DNA of 64,000 nt, from positions 72,759,638-72,823,637 of the forward strand of contig CM043699.1 in assembly GCA_023935145.1 (NCBI GenBank), given 5' to 3'. Each line of letters opens with the position of its first letter. The stretch's first letter is position 1. Below the pieces are notes generated by a model. It was given only the letters and a program-made list of their open reading frames with translations, had not been told where the DNA came from and made no database searches. Source of the DNA: Bretschneidera sinensis (Eukaryota > Streptophyta > Magnoliopsida > Brassicales > Akaniaceae). The position numbers and the translations under genes are program-made. Shown one piece after another: positions 11,570 to 23,696 of the stretch.

Positions 11570-12233
11570 AGCATTTTCTACCTTGCACTCAAGCACACTA
11601 CATAGTGTGATCGAGCGCACTTACGCCCTGCACTCCAGTACGCACGAGTGCATTACCCTACGCACTTGCACACAAGTGCGATCGAGTGCACTTCACAATG
11701 CGCTCGAGTGCACTCAGGGTAGAGAGGTCACATGCGGGTTATAAACAGTTCCCTCTTATTCCCTCACTTACACTCAATCGCATTTCCATTGTTTCTCTCT
11801 CATTATCGCCATCTCACACAGTAACCCTAACTCTCAATCCAGCTCCTGGCACATCACCAACCCTACCCCACCCAATTTCACCAACGCATCATACATCTAA
11901 TCGCCCTTTACCTAACTAATCCTGTTAACATACTCCAGGTAGGCCATACCCATATTTCTTTCAAACTCTATATTGCTTGTTATTACACACTCGCACACAT
12001 TTTTGAATTACATTTCATTAGTTACTTGCATCTTCATTTACTTAGTGGTTGTATTTGCAATTTGCAGGAGGTTGGGCTACGATTCGTATAATTTCTACAG
12101 CTTCAAGTTCTTGTTGCACATCAGCTGTTTGATGTATTGTCTGAGCAAGTGCGATCGAGCGTTAGGTAGTCACGATTGAGCACCCATCACTTTGTGCGAT
12201 CGAGCGCACCATCAGCTGCACACAAGCACAAAC
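11570..12233 (+). promoter_or_regulatory. internal promoter-like region and leader intron before ORF3 in A
   Basis: 11580-11712 repeats GTGCGATCGAGTGC/GCGCTCGAGTGC words as in the LTRs. TTATAAA follows at 11739-11745, then a CT-rich leader. A candidate intron runs from CAG|GTAGGC (11939) to TTTGCAG (12067), 129 nt. A second set of GCGATCGAGCG words lies at 12146-12210, just before ATG 12234. The sequence fits an independent transcription unit for ORF3; no transcript data are available. Confidence 0.45.
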
Positions 12234-13400
12234 ATGACAGAAGCTACATTTTTTTCTCAGCATATGACCTCCACCTCCCGAGCCTCTAGCAACAGCCACC
12301 AGGCCACTCGGCCCAGTTTCGAGCAGTGTGAAATACTGTTCGAGACTACATTTAACATAGATGAGGACTTCAAGAGTTTGGATGCCACAAGATGGGTGGT
12401 ACAAGAATTCAAGGCTCGGAGTCTCAAGTGGCTGTTCAAGCCGGTCTGTTCGACGACTTACACTAGATTTGTTGTCAGCTTCTATGAGAACCTGGCCTAT
12501 AACTGCACCAGGCCAGAGATCTTATCCTCTTCAGTCCGGGGCAGATTCATAGAGCTGACCACCATAGACATAGCCACATCCCTCCACTGCTGTCATGAGT
12601 CCCCTTAGGAGGACAGCTATATGGAAGAGCAGCCGGACCCGTTTCCTCTGCCACACATCATCAAGGACATGTGTGCGGGCCAGTATGCGGACTGGCATAA
12701 CAATACGAGGAGCTGGTCGAGGTTACTTCCCCGCTTATGGTTTGTGGATTTCATCCTCTAGTGTAACGTGTGCCCTTTGGGGTACAAGACTCAGAGGAGG
12801 CATCAATTTTTACAGGCTCTCTATGCCTTTCACTGGGGTCACTGGTACTCCATCCTAGCAGTCATATGGAGTCAGATACATAAGTTCTGGGACAGTGTGC
12901 ATAACTGTCAGACTACCACGGCTAATGCATGGGGACTCTCTTTCCCCTTCTTGCTCAGCCACATCTTCAAGAAGAAGGGGATTAGAGGCTCCTCTATAGA
13001 TGGGCCAGTTAGCGATCATCCATTTTTTGGGAGGGCCCAGTGGAGCCTCAGCTAGTCCCACATGCCTCGAGAACCCCGGGTGTCGATTCTTGTTGCTGAG
13101 CCTGTAGTAGATGATCCTATAGACACCGAGCACCCAACAGTGAACCCTCTGAGGGAGGAGGACCAGCCAGACATGGGATCCACCGCATCCCAGCCTTTTC
13201 TTAAGGAGCTATCCTCTTTTCGGCGTGAGCTCTTTGATATTCACAGAGAGGATAGGGAGGCGAGACTATTGATCCATCAGTGGATGGATGGGTTGGAGGC
13301 ACAGTTCGCACGACAGAAGGTGATGCTACAGGCCATCCTCGATTGCCTACCTCCCGTACTTGGTACCTCTTCGACTGCACCACCTGATGACCAGCAGTGA
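12234..13400 (+). pseudogene. ORF3, plant-transposon-protein-like (element A)
   Basis: About 388 codons in a single frame from ATG 12234, broken only by three TAG codons (12606, ~12759, ~13053). The N-terminal half has FKSLDATRWVVQEFKARSL, RFVVSFYENLAYNC and SSVRGRFIELTTIDIATSL, the same layout as FYAN and VRG in ORF3 of D. The C-terminal part has a coiled segment (SFRREL, IHREDREARLL) and ends APPDDQQ. The two proteins are diverged but share position and architecture. Its function is unknown. Confidence 0.65.
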
Positions 13401-14771
13401 GAGGATATCCAGTCTGGCTGAAGACGTAAAATTTAGCGCTCATGGGAGGCACCCCAAAGCATATCCTTTTCATTATAGTATTTTTATTTTATTAATATTT
13501 ATGTTTATATTTAAATGTTTATTAATATTTATGTCAGGAACTTAGTGCATGCATCCAGTTCAAGTTTGGGGGCGTGTACGAGCAATGCAAGCAATCTAGT
13601 TCTCCATCTCCCAGGTCAGATCTTTCTATGCCACACACACATTGGGGACAATGTGTATATTAAGTTTGGGGGTAGTGGGAGACACTGACCCATGCACACA
13701 CTTGAAACACCTACACACACTAGGTCCCAGTTTTTTTTTAGAAAAGATAAATGTATATTCATTTTGTGTTAAGAATTTTGGTTGATCTAAAATCTGATAA
13801 AACTTCATTAGTAAGCTTAAAATCTAGAATATATAGTCTTTTTATAGGAATTTTAAAAGTTTAGTACCCACCTCAACGCACTTAAGAACTCAAGAGTTTG
13901 ATTTAGATCTAACACGAGCACATTAGCACGCATTTGCGTGGGTATAACATATAATTATTATGTATATGTTTCCATGACCTAACTGTAATTAGATAACTTG
14001 TTAAAAGAACGCTTTGACATAAGAAAAATAAAGAAAATGTCCATCATGCAAAAAGAGAATAAAAAGCTTCTAAATGATCATTATAAACTTTCCACTGAGT
14101 AACTGGTCATCTTGCCTCAGTAAGCAGTGAGTGTTCACATCAAAAGGTGGGAACTAAGCATTTAATGATCATAAATAAAAGTTTCCACTGAGTAACTGGG
14201 CCTCTTGCCTCAATAAGCAGTGAGTGTTCATGTCAAAAGGTAGGAATTTCACTTGGACGCATTAAGACCTATTAGTTCCGTAGCCTTTTTAACTCGAGTA
14301 AGTAAGTCCTTAAGGGTGTCTTTACACCTAATGCCCTAAAACCATTTGGTTTGGGAGTCATTGGCTAAACACTCGTTACAAGGGTCAATTAGAAAGCTTA
14401 ATGGAACTCAACATGGTAAAAATCTCATGATAAAAGAAAAAGAAAAAGAAGCAAGCATTATATCATTTTTGTTCTATTTGATAAGGAATTCGATAAAGGT
14501 TTGGGCACCGAAACACTATACAGTAAAATTATTTGGAAGCTCCATCTTCTATGTGCTAATTCACCACACACAAATCAAACTTGTGATGCCTCAAACCAAC
14601 CTTAGGTAAGTAACACGAGCTTTTAAAATCCTTATTCATTACAAAAATGTGTTTTTATTATAAGCCTACTCATGAACGGTCATCATGGTTTTATGTGCAA
14701 CCCAAATTTTTTAATATCATGAAGAATGAATTTATCTTTAATTTTGTTTTGACATAGTCTTTCATTTTGTA
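13401..14771 (+). other. 3' untranslated region of A
   Basis: Noncoding. It opens with GGCTGAAGACGTAAAATTTA and a block ending GGGAGGCACCCC that recurs in B, C, G and I. Purine tracts AAGTTTGGGGGC/T lie near 13562 and 13658. Two copies of a ~95-bp module with CACTGAGTAACTGG and GCAGTGAGTGTTCA lie at about 14090-14150 and 14183-14247. Confidence 0.7.
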
Positions 14772-14807
14772 TTGCTAAGGGACTAGCAATATGTAATTTT
14801 GAGGGTG
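14772..14807 (+). other. pre-PPT hairpin and PPT of A
   Basis: TTGCTAAGGGACTAGCAA at 14772-14789 has a perfect 6-bp stem. The tract TTTTGAGGGTG then leads to the LTR at 14808. Confidence 0.65.
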
Positions 14808-16059
14808 TGATAAGTGCTTAAATAGTCATATTTAAGCCCCTTAATTTACGCTTCTTAGGTTCTTTGTTTATCTATTTTAGTAGATTCTATTTCATTTTCA
14901 TGTTTTATGTGTTTTTCACAGGACTTTGACAAAAAGATGACATTTTGGAGCTCTAAGGAGTAAAAAGTAAAGTTTTGCAATCCAGCAAGGTGCGCTCGAG
15001 TGCATCTCCTTTGTGATCGAGTGCACAGGCACACAAGTGCACACTTAGAAGGCTCGAGCCCACACATGCGCTCGAGTGCGGCCCGCATACACTCGAGCAC
15101 ACACATACCAGAGGCGACAGAGCCAGATATAGAAAGAAGTCTCTGAACCTTGAATAGGAAATTAGGATTTCAGAGCACCTTTGAAGCCCTATATATAGTT
15201 TTGTAAAACACAGAAATGATATCTTTTGTTTTAGACTTGAAGTTGCAAGCTTGGAGAGGAATTGATGACTCGTCTTCTTAGTCTTCTTCAAGTTTTATTT
15301 TTCTATTTTTGTTTGATTATGGTTATAATGTTTAGTTCAACTAGCATGTGTAATTAAACTCTTATAGGGCTCGATTGAAGCCCTAATTATGCTTTTCCAC
15401 AAATATATTCATTGATGACCTTTTGTCTATAACCATGTTATAATGCTTAACTTGATTAATACTTGTTTGTATTTAAATTCCTCATATGTGTGTGTCTGAT
15501 TAACTTATGCATGTGGTATGGATTTGTTAGTTGAATCAATTTGGATGACCGAGTCCTGGGTTCAACAATAGTAACAAAAGATATCCACACCGAATTCTTG
15601 GGTTAATTAACATGGGAAACCGGGAACAGACCAAGCCCTAGGTCCCGTGTGGTTGCCGATCTCCACAACCCTTATGCTCTCTTAACGAACAAATCAGTAT
15701 ACACCCATGCTGAATCCCTCAAGAGAGATGCTTAGGGAGATCAATAGCCTAAGGTGTGGACCAAGCCCTTAAGTTGGCAACCATTAGGTATTCATGATAA
15801 GGCTAGATCATTGGCACCTTACTTAGTGGGAAAGTGTAATTAGTGGTGGATATCACAGCCCTATGTTCGTATTATTATTAACTCACACTTTACATTTATT
15901 TCTCTTTTTACTTTGAGAAACTAATTCTAAATCGAAGTTTACCAATCCCTATGGAAATGATTTCGCACTTGCACACTATGCTACCATTGACCTTGTGCAC
16001 TTGCAAGTAAAACAAGTACGATTATTTTCTTATTTATTTAGGTAGATAATCACACAACA
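14808..16059 (+). repeat. 3' LTR of A (1252 bp)
   Basis: Complete: TGATAAGTGC to CACACAACA. CpG-rich cluster at 14989-15105, TATATATA at 15190-15197. The right TSD GCATC follows. Confidence 0.92.
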
Positions 16060-16064
16060 GCATC

Positions 16065-16593
16065 TTCCTCCTCTATATGAGTCTAGTCATGCTCTTCTTA
16101 TGTTAAGTTGTTGGATGTGATTGAGTCCGGTAGATTTATCTTTTAGGTTTGTCCATTACTACGATATTGTCATTGAGATATATTGTCATTTCTTGATAAA
16201 TCTATAAGATAGGTCATGTGTGCTTGAATCAAAAGTATCTCACAGCAATTACCTTAGGGTTTACATGTGCTTTGATTGAATATTCACTGATTGCTTGTTT
16301 GGGATGTGAAACTAGCAATCGAGATAAAAACAAATTGAATCGAGAGTGGAATAAGGCAACGAACCTAGTGAGGATTCCCGGAATCTTGTTGTTTCTCATT
16401 TATATTCTTCATTATATTTACACAATTTTCTCACATTAATTTATTATCAAAACTTAGATTCTCTCACTTGATCTTTATCGTTCGTGTTAAGGTTTACACT
16501 TTCCCTTGTAGTTCGTTTTTCCTCGTGAGATCGACATCTCAACTATACATAATAACCGCCTATTAGTTTGAGCATAATCACCACTACAAAACA
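16065..16593 (+). repeat. 3' LTR of D, right portion
   Basis: Resumes after the right-hand GCATC copy. It contains TTTTCCTCGTGAGATCGACA, a phrase typical of the end of plant gypsy LTRs. The exact end is uncertain; ACAAAACA at 16593 is my best guess. Confidence 0.55.
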
Positions 16594-16601
16594 TGAGCAC
16601 G

Positions 16602-17594
16602 GCATTTAGAGACTAGAAATTAGACAAATTTCTGCATATGCTAAATTTTTGAAAGATTGTTGCACTAACAAAAGGAAGTTTTAGGAACATGAGACAGTGG
16701 CTTTGGGTGAAGAGGTAAGTGATGTGTTGTTAAGAAAACTACCACCAAAACTAAAAGATCTGGGTAATTTTACCATTTCTTGCAGGATAGGTGACCAGCT
16801 ATTTGAGCATGCAGTATTGGATCTAGGAGCGAGTGTAGATTTGCTACCATACATTGTGTTCAAGACACTAGGTTTGGGGGAGCTTCAACCAACTTCCATC
16901 ACTTTGCAACTGGCAGACAGAAACATCAAATGACCAAGAGGTATTCTCGAGGATGTCTTGGTGAAGGTAGGTAAATTTATTTTACTTGCTGATTTTATTG
17001 TATTAGATATGGAAGAATGTCTTGTCTTATGCCATTACCTTTGCCCATAATCTTAGGAAGACCCTTTTTGATAACTACTGATACGAATATTTGTGTGAAA
17101 AGAGGTATTGTCATGATGAAGGTAAATGGTGAGGAAATAGAATTCAAAATATTTGATACATTGAATTCACCTAAAAATGATATGGAATGTTCTAATGTCT
17201 GCTTGATGCAAGGTGTTGTTAAGCAAGCTTTTCATGTCCATCACATTGATCCATTAGAGACCACCCCCACCCTTAGTGTCATAAGTTTGGATATTAAGCC
17301 AGAATATGAAGATGTTACTGATGACATCAATAAAGTTATGCACCTCCATGAGGCCTCTCCAATGCATTCCAGATCGGGTGACAAGAGGCAGTTGCCTATG
17401 CATAAGCTAATAGAATTGAGGCATGATAACTATGCAGCAGCGCCAAGAGTACTTAAGCCACTTGAGGGGGACTTTAAGTACTCCCTACCAAAAGACTAAA
17501 GTTGAAGCTGCTATAGAGAGCGCTTGAACAGTTCTGACTTTGATAACCATGTAGCTCAAGACCCTCTATTTGAGGTAAGTGGTACTGAGGCCAC
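16602..17594 (+). pseudogene. pol: protease and linker (element C)
   Basis: Same region as in A. It keeps the expected active-site wording LDLGASVDLLPY, then LGLGELQPTSITLQLAD and a TGA at 16931 at the same codon as in A. A frame change near 17015 precedes PLPIILGRPFLITTDTN. The linker reads VHHIDPLETT and continues to the B insertion. One frame reads through most of it, but the shared stop and the shift would prevent protease production. Confidence 0.8.
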
Positions 17595-18914
17595 TGTTGT
17601 GCGATTATCTACCTAAATAAATAAGTTAATAATCAGACTTGTTTTACTTGCAAGTGCACAAGGTCAACTTAGTAGTATAGTGTGTGAATGCAAGATCATC
17701 TCCACTAGGATTGGTAAATTTTGATTTAGAATTAGTTTCGCAATAATAAAATAAAAATAAGATAAATAAATATTGAGTTGGAATTTAATAGAGATAAAGG
17801 CGTAGGGACTTGATATCCACCACTAATCATGCTACCATAACAAAACACTATGTCAATGCTTTACTCATGTCATGAATACCTAATGGTTGTCAACCTAAGG
17901 GCATAGTATCTACTCCTTAAGCTATTGATTTCCCTAAGCAATGAGTTAGGCATGGTATCTACTCTAACTCTTTTCTTTCTTAAGGGATTCAGCATGGTGT
18001 ATACTGAGTTGTTCCTTAAGAGAGCATAAGATCTGTGGAAATTGACAACCACACGAGACTTAGGGCATGGTATCTACTCCCAGTTTCCCATGTTGATTAA
18101 CCCAAGAATCCGGTGTTGATATCATTTGTTACTATTGTTGAACCTAAGACTCGGTCATCCAAATTGATTCAACTAACTAATCCATACCACATGCATATGT
18201 TGATCAGCAAACATATATGATGAATTTAAATAAAAACAAGCATTAATCAAGTTAAGCATCACAACACAAATATCGCAAAGGCGCCAATACTGAATTATTG
18301 AGTAAACATAATTAGGGCTTCAACCAAGCCCTTACTAGAAAATTAGTTACACATAATTGTGATGCTAAATAATATCATAAAATAAAATACAAAGGAAAGA
18401 AGAAACCCGAAAACACTATGGAGAAGAGTCGTCAATTCGTCTCCACATTCTCTCCTCCGGGCTAGTTCGGCCTCCGGCCTCCCTGAAAAAAAAACTAAAC
18501 TAAAAGGGAGATCCTGTTTTTGTGTTTTACAAGTCTATTTATAGGGTTCTAAGGACACTTGGAAACCCTAATTTCCAAAACAGGTCTCTAACCCTACTTT
18601 CCAAAATAGGAACTTCCGTTTTGATGTTTTACTGATGCGTGTGTGCTCGATCACATGAGTTTGCGCTCGAGCCTTCTCCTTGTGCGCACGAGTACTTGTG
18701 CGCTCGATCGCACCAAGCACGGCGCTCAATCGCACTCTTTTGCAGCTCCCAGTTCCAGTTTTGCTCTTTGAGTTCCAAAATGCTTCATTTCTTTCAAAAA
18801 CCTATAAAAAGACAGAAAACACAAAAAAGAAGTAAAATGGAATAAAATACGCAAACTAAGAGCTTAACAAATGTAAATTAAGGGACTTAAATATGAATAT
18901 TTAAGCATTTATCA
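17595..18914 (-). repeat. 3' LTR of B
   Basis: Minus-strand TGATAAATGC to CGCACAACA, about 1320 bp. CpG-rich cluster 18636-18738, TATAAATA at 18536-18543. Confidence 0.9.
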
Positions 18915-20331
18915 TGCCCACAAACTTACATATTGATAGTCCCTTAGCAATACGAAACTAAAAACTAAATGAAAAACAAAGACGCAAAGATAAATCCTTC
19001 ATTCATGGTATTCAAAAATTTAAGTCTCACGCAAAATCGTGATATTTATTTGAGAGCAAGCTTAAAATACAAACACATCTTTGTAATGAATAAGAGTTTT
19101 AAAATCTAATCACTTACACAAAGCTGGTTAAAGCATCACAAGTCTGACTTAGTGTGTGGCGAATTAGCATATAAAAGATGAAGCTTCCAAATAACTCAAG
19201 TCTGTAGTGTTTCGGTGTCTTAACATTCATCGAGTTTCCTATTAGAATGAACAATAATAACATAGTTTTTGTTTCTTTCTTTTTCTTTTATTATGAGATT
19301 TTTGCCATGTTGAGTTCCCTTAAGCTTTCTAATTGACCTATGTAGTGAGTGTTTAGCCAATGACTCCCAAACCAGATGGTTTTAGGGCATTAAGTGTAAA
19401 AACACCCCTAAAGACTTACTAACTTGAGTCAAAAATACAACGAAACTAACTGGTCTTAATGCTGCTAAGCAAAATTCCCACCTTTTGATGTGAACACTCA
19501 CTACTTACTAAGGCAAGAGGTCCAGTTACTCAGTGAAAACTTTATTTAATGATCATTATAAGCAGAATTCCCACCTTTTGACGTGAACACTCACTGCTTA
19601 CTGAGGCAAGACGTCTAGTTACTCAGTGGGAAGTTTATTTAATGATTATTAGGAGCATTTTATTTTCTCTTTTTGAGCAATAAATTTTTTTCTATTTTTC
19701 TATGCCAAGATGTTCTTCTAACAAGTTATCCGATTACGGTTAGGCCATGGAAACATACTTATAAAAATTATATGTCATTCCCCACACAATTATATGTTAA
19801 TGTGCTCGTGTTAGATTTAGATCAAACTTGTGAATTCTTAAATGCCTTAAAGTAAGTAATTAAATTTTTAAAACTTTATTATTTAGACCACGTGTTCAAT
19901 ATTTTAAGCTTACTAATGAAATCTTATCATAATATTTGTTTAAATCAACCAAAATTTTCAAAACAACATGAACATGCATTTATCTTTTCTTTTAAACAAT
20001 AAAATAATTTAAAAAAATGGAACAAAATGTGTGTGAATGTGTCTCCTATACCCCCAAACTTAAATTACACATTGTTTCCAATGTGTGAATATCATGGAAA
20101 GATTGGACCAGGGAGATGGAGAACTAGCTGGGCTGGCATGGCTCATAGCACACCCCCAAACTTGAACAGATGCACACATTGTCAAAAAGAAAGACTAACA
20201 TAATACGAGAAAACAAGAAATACTAAAAATAAATAAAGAACCATAAATATGAAAAACAATAAAAATAAAAGGATAAGCTGTGGGGTGCCTCCCATGAGCG
20301 CTAAGTTTTACGTCTTCAGCCGTACCGTGCC
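18915..20331 (-). other. 3' UTR, PPT and hairpin of B
   Basis: Noncoding. The purine tract next to the LTR reads AAGTTTGTGGGCA on the minus strand. Hairpin TTGCTAAGGGACTATCAA (18933-18950) has one mismatch. Two more AAGTTTGGGGGT tracts lie near 20055 and 20155, and the CACTGAGTAACTGG module occurs twice near 19490-19635. Confidence 0.7.
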
Positions 20332-20830
20332 TTATTCCATAGTAGTTTTGTGCTCTTTAAGAACTCTCAACAACTTGTCTTCTTCCCCACAACTAAGATT
20401 GGCAGTAACTATCTCAAGTAATGTCTTACTCTCTCCCAGATAAGCATAAGTTAAATGATCTGGCAACTGCTGCAATTCCAATTTTGGTGCCTGGACAATA
20501 GAAGGGAGAAGAGTAGTATTAGTAGGCACATGAGGTTCAAATGGAGGGTTGTAATTACTTGGATATTTTGGATAGGCCTTAAGGAGGTGCTCAGTTTCAA
20601 TGATGTCGTCAGTAACATCTTCAAATTTTGGCTCAATATTTGATCCTTTGAAATAATGGGTGAGGGTGGTCTCCAATGGATCAATGTGATGGACATGAAA
20701 AACTTGCTCAACAACACCTTGCTTTCGTTCGCTTAGCTCCTTAGCCAATTGCCCCACTTGTACTTCTAGTCTTTGAATGGCGATCATGCTTTGCAATGGT
20801 TTCCCTTTACTCAGTCCAGAATTGTCTTTC
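20332..20830 (-). pseudogene. gag: gag C-terminus fused to post-protease linker (B)
   Basis: The frame reads IQRLEVQVGQLAKEL, the gag coiled stretch. Right after ERKQG it continues with VVEQVFHVHHIDPLETT, which in A and C lies after the protease. It ends LLRVLKEHK just before the 3' UTR. The joint is CAAGGTG, present at both deletion edges in A. The fusion stays in frame, giving a possible gag-linker protein without protease. Confidence 0.8.
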
Positions 20831-21939
20831 CTCTGCCATGAACTATTCTTATGAAGTCATCAGCTGCCTCATAAGACTCTCTAGGTCATTTGTCTTTGAT
20901 TCCGGAACTGTTTGGGCTGCTGGTGGGGAGTTCCTATGCTGTTCTTGAAGATTCAAGGCATTTTGATTGTTGCTCCATGGGTGATTCTGCCATCCAGGAT
21001 TGTAGGTATTTGCATATGCACTGTTTGGTCCCACATAGTTCGCTTACTCGGGATCTATAGATGAATATAAATGGCAAGTCTCAGTAGTGTGATCAAATTG
21101 AGAACATAAAGCACATACCTGGCATTGTGTGGCTTGTGGACGAGGAGGGATGTTTTGAGCAGTCATGGCTTTTATAAGCATATCTAGCTTCCTCTCCATA
21201 GCAGCCATCTGATTCGAAGATCCACCATTTAAGGTTACCTCATACATACCCTTGCTTTTAACTCCTTTTCTACCTCTCGAGGAGAATTGTTGGGTGTGCT
21301 CACTTAAGATCTCAAAAAGCTCCATGGCTTCTTCACTGCTCCTTTCCATCAGCACACCTCCACAACCTGAATCAACTATACCTCCATTCATGTCATTTAG
21401 ACCTTCATAAAAGGCTAGTACCAGCTCATCTTGAGGTAGATTATGATGTGGGCATTTGAGTAGCAGCTCGTTGAAGTGTCCCCATACTTCAAAGAAAATG
21501 TCTCCATCCCTCTTTGGAAAGATTGAATCTTCTTCCTCATTTGTCTTGTCTTTTGAGCTGGGGAAAACTTCCTTAGGAACTTATAGGCCAACTCTTCCCA
21601 AGTGTGGATCGAAACTATAGGAAATGAATTGTACCACAATTTACCATTATCTTTTAATGCAAAAGGGAAAAGTATTAACCTGATTTCCTCTTGATTTAGG
21701 TCCTGGATGTGCTGGAACTTGCAGAGATCAAAGAATTCCTAAAGGTGCAAGTATGGATCCTCTGTAGGTGTACTCCTAAAATGAGTCAAGGCATTGAGTA
21801 TCTACGGGGATATGTAATAATTTCTTTCCACCTCAGGTTGGTGAGCAATGCATGAGGGCTGGTCGAAGTTCCGTGGAATGAAGGATTGCTTCATCGGTCT
21901 TCGCTCAGGTGGCTGTTGGTTTCCAAACTGTTCGGCCAT
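20831..21939 (-). pseudogene. gag: gag N-terminal and central part (B)
   Basis: Starts at ATG 21939 (MAEQFGNQQPPERRP), a start that A has lost. The gag domain follows (LILFPFALKDNGKLWYNSF, WEELAYKFLRKF), then CQVCALCSQFDHTTETC and NTYNPGWQNHP. Damage: a TAG at 21802-21804 where A has CAG, further stops, and a shift near 21400. Gag is the structural protein of the particle. Confidence 0.8.
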
Positions 21940-22129
21940 TTGTGTATCTCCCTTGAATTTTTATTCCTCCTCGTCAATGTTGTCTCTAGACCTCTGTTGA
22001 ATGGTTCACTCAAGCTCTGGATCGAGTGGAATGATGGTAGAGTTCTTAGATCAAAGCCCTTGCATGAATCAGTTGGAAGACTTTGGTGCAGCAGCTTCGG
22101 TACTGCTGCTCGGGTAGTCTCTGGACTAT

Positions 22130-22210
22130 TTACACTCGAGCGCACAAGGTACTGCGCTCAATTACAACAATGCGCTCGATCTCACTTGAGCTTGTGCTCG
22201 ATCGCAAGGC
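22130..22210. other. CpG-rich palindromic cluster in the leader of B
   Basis: CTCGAGCGCACA, TGCGCTCAAT, TGCGCTCGATCTC and TGCTCGATCGCA stand between primer site and gag start. The words match those in the LTRs but there is no TATA box here. Confidence 0.6.
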
Positions 22211-22371
22211 CAGAAACAACACTGCTGAAGACCTGAAACAGAAGAAAACAGAAAACGAAAAGAAGAAAAATTAGGTTTTTGATAAAGAAAATATAAACAG
22301 AATAGAGTAACGAAATAAAATAAAATAAAATAAAACTAACAAAAATAATTCCAAAAAGAAATTTAGTGCAA

Positions 22372-22389
22372 TCCCCGGCAACGGCGCCA
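22372..22389 (-). other. primer-binding site, tRNA-Asp type (B)
   Basis: Minus-strand TGGCGCCGTTGCCGGGGA, a perfect match to the plant tRNA-Asp 3' end complement, six bases from the LTR. Confidence 0.93.
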
Positions 22390-22395
22390 AAAACT

Positions 22396-23691
22396 TGTTG
22401 TGCGATTATCTACCTAAATAAATAAGCGAATAATTGGACTTGTTCTACTTGCAAGTGCACAGGGTCAACTTAGTAGTATAGTGTGCGAATGCAAGATCAT
22501 CTCCACAAGGATTGGTAAATTTTGATTTAGAATTAGTTTCGCAATAATAAAATAAAAATAAGAGAAATAAATATTGAGTTGGAATTTAATAGAGATAAAG
22601 GTGTAGGGTCTTGATATCCACCACTAATCATGCTACCACAACAAAACAGTATGCCAATGCTTTACTCATGTCATGAATACCTAATGGTTGTTAACCTAAG
22701 GGCATGGTATCTACTCCTTAAGCTATTGATTTCCCTAAGCAACGAATTAGGCATGGTATATACTGAGTTTTTCCTTAAGAGAGCATAAGATTTGTGGAAA
22801 TTGACAACCATACGAGACCTAGGGCATGGCATCTACTTCTGGTTTCCCATGTTGATTAACCCAAGAATCCGGCATGGATATCTTTTGTTACTATTGTTGA
22901 ACCTATGACTCAGTCATCCAAATTGATTCAACTAACTAATCCATACCACATGCATATGTTGATCAACAAACACATATGAGGAATTTAAATAAAAACAGGC
23001 ATTAATCAAGTTAAGTATCATAACACAAATATCGCAAAGGTGCCAATACTGAATTATTGAGTAAACATAATTAGGTCTTCAACCAAGCCCTTACTAGAAA
23101 ATTAGTTACACATAGTTGTGATGCTAAACAACATCATAAAATAAAAATACAAAGGAAAGAAGAAACCCGAAAACACTATGGAGAAGAGTCGTCAATTCAT
23201 CTCCACAATCTCTCCTCCGGGCTCATCCGGCCTCCGGCCTCCTCGAACAAAAACTAAACTAAAAGAGAGATCCTGTTTTTGTGTTTTACAAGTCTATTTA
23301 TAGGGTTCTAAGGACACTTGGAAGCCTTAATTTCCAAATTAGGTCTCTAACCCTACTTTCCAAAATACAAACTTCCATTTTGATGTTTTACTTATGCATG
23401 TGCGCTCGATCGCATGAGTTTGCGCTCGAGTTCAAGGTTGCACTAGAGCCTTCTCCTTGTGTGCATGAGTGCTTGTGCGCTTGATCTCACCAAGTACTGT
23501 GCTCGATCGCACTCTTCTGCAACTCCCAGTTCCAGTTTTTCTCTTTGAGTTCCAAAATGCTTCATCTCTTCCAAAAACCTATAAAAAGACAGAAAACACA
23601 AAAAGGAAATAAAATGGAATCAAATATGCAAACTAAGAGCTTAATAAATATAAATTAAGGGGCTTAAATATGAATATTTAAGCACTTATCA
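22396..23691 (-). repeat. 5' LTR of B (1296 bp)
   Basis: Minus-strand TGATAAGTGC to CGCACAACA. CpG-rich cluster 23400-23513, TATAAATA at 23295-23302. Very similar to the LTR at 17595. Confidence 0.92.
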
Positions 23692-23696
23692 GCCAC

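Larger units (their letters stand above)
8025..16059 (+). mobile_element. Athila-like nonautonomous element A, TSD GCATC
   Basis: Plus-strand group-1 element bounded by GCATC at 8020-8024 and 16060-16064. Order: 5' LTR lacking its last ~150-200 bp, gag, protease and linker, an internal promoter-like block, ORF3, 3' UTR, full 3' LTR. Primer site, gag N-terminus, RT, RNase H and integrase are absent. Loss of the primer site with the LTR end points to a deletion after insertion (joint near 9106/9107). Lack of pol is also seen in C and B and is likely older. Confidence 0.9.
3149..16593 (+). mobile_element. Athila-like element D (3' half; A nested in its LTR)
   Basis: Plus-strand element whose 5' part lies left of E. 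In the window it has the integrase C-terminus (3149-3652), an ORF3 of the plant-transposon-protein type (4407-5538), a long 3' UTR, a pre-PPT hairpin and a 3' LTR split by A into 7280-8024 and 16065-~16593. Its right edge is judged from where protease sequence of C resumes near 16600, good to about ten bases. D appears inserted into the protease region of C. Confidence 0.75.
17595..23691 (-). mobile_element. Athila-like nonautonomous element B, complete, TSD GCCAC
   Basis: Minus-strand group-1 element, 6097 bp, with both LTRs and perfect 5-bp TSDs at 17590-17594 and 23692-23696. On the minus strand: 5' LTR, tRNA-Asp-type primer site, leader, gag fused to the post-protease linker, 3' UTR, hairpin, 3' LTR. 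Protease, RT, RNase H, integrase and ORF3 are absent. It is a gag-only derivative with intact cis signals. Confidence 0.93.
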
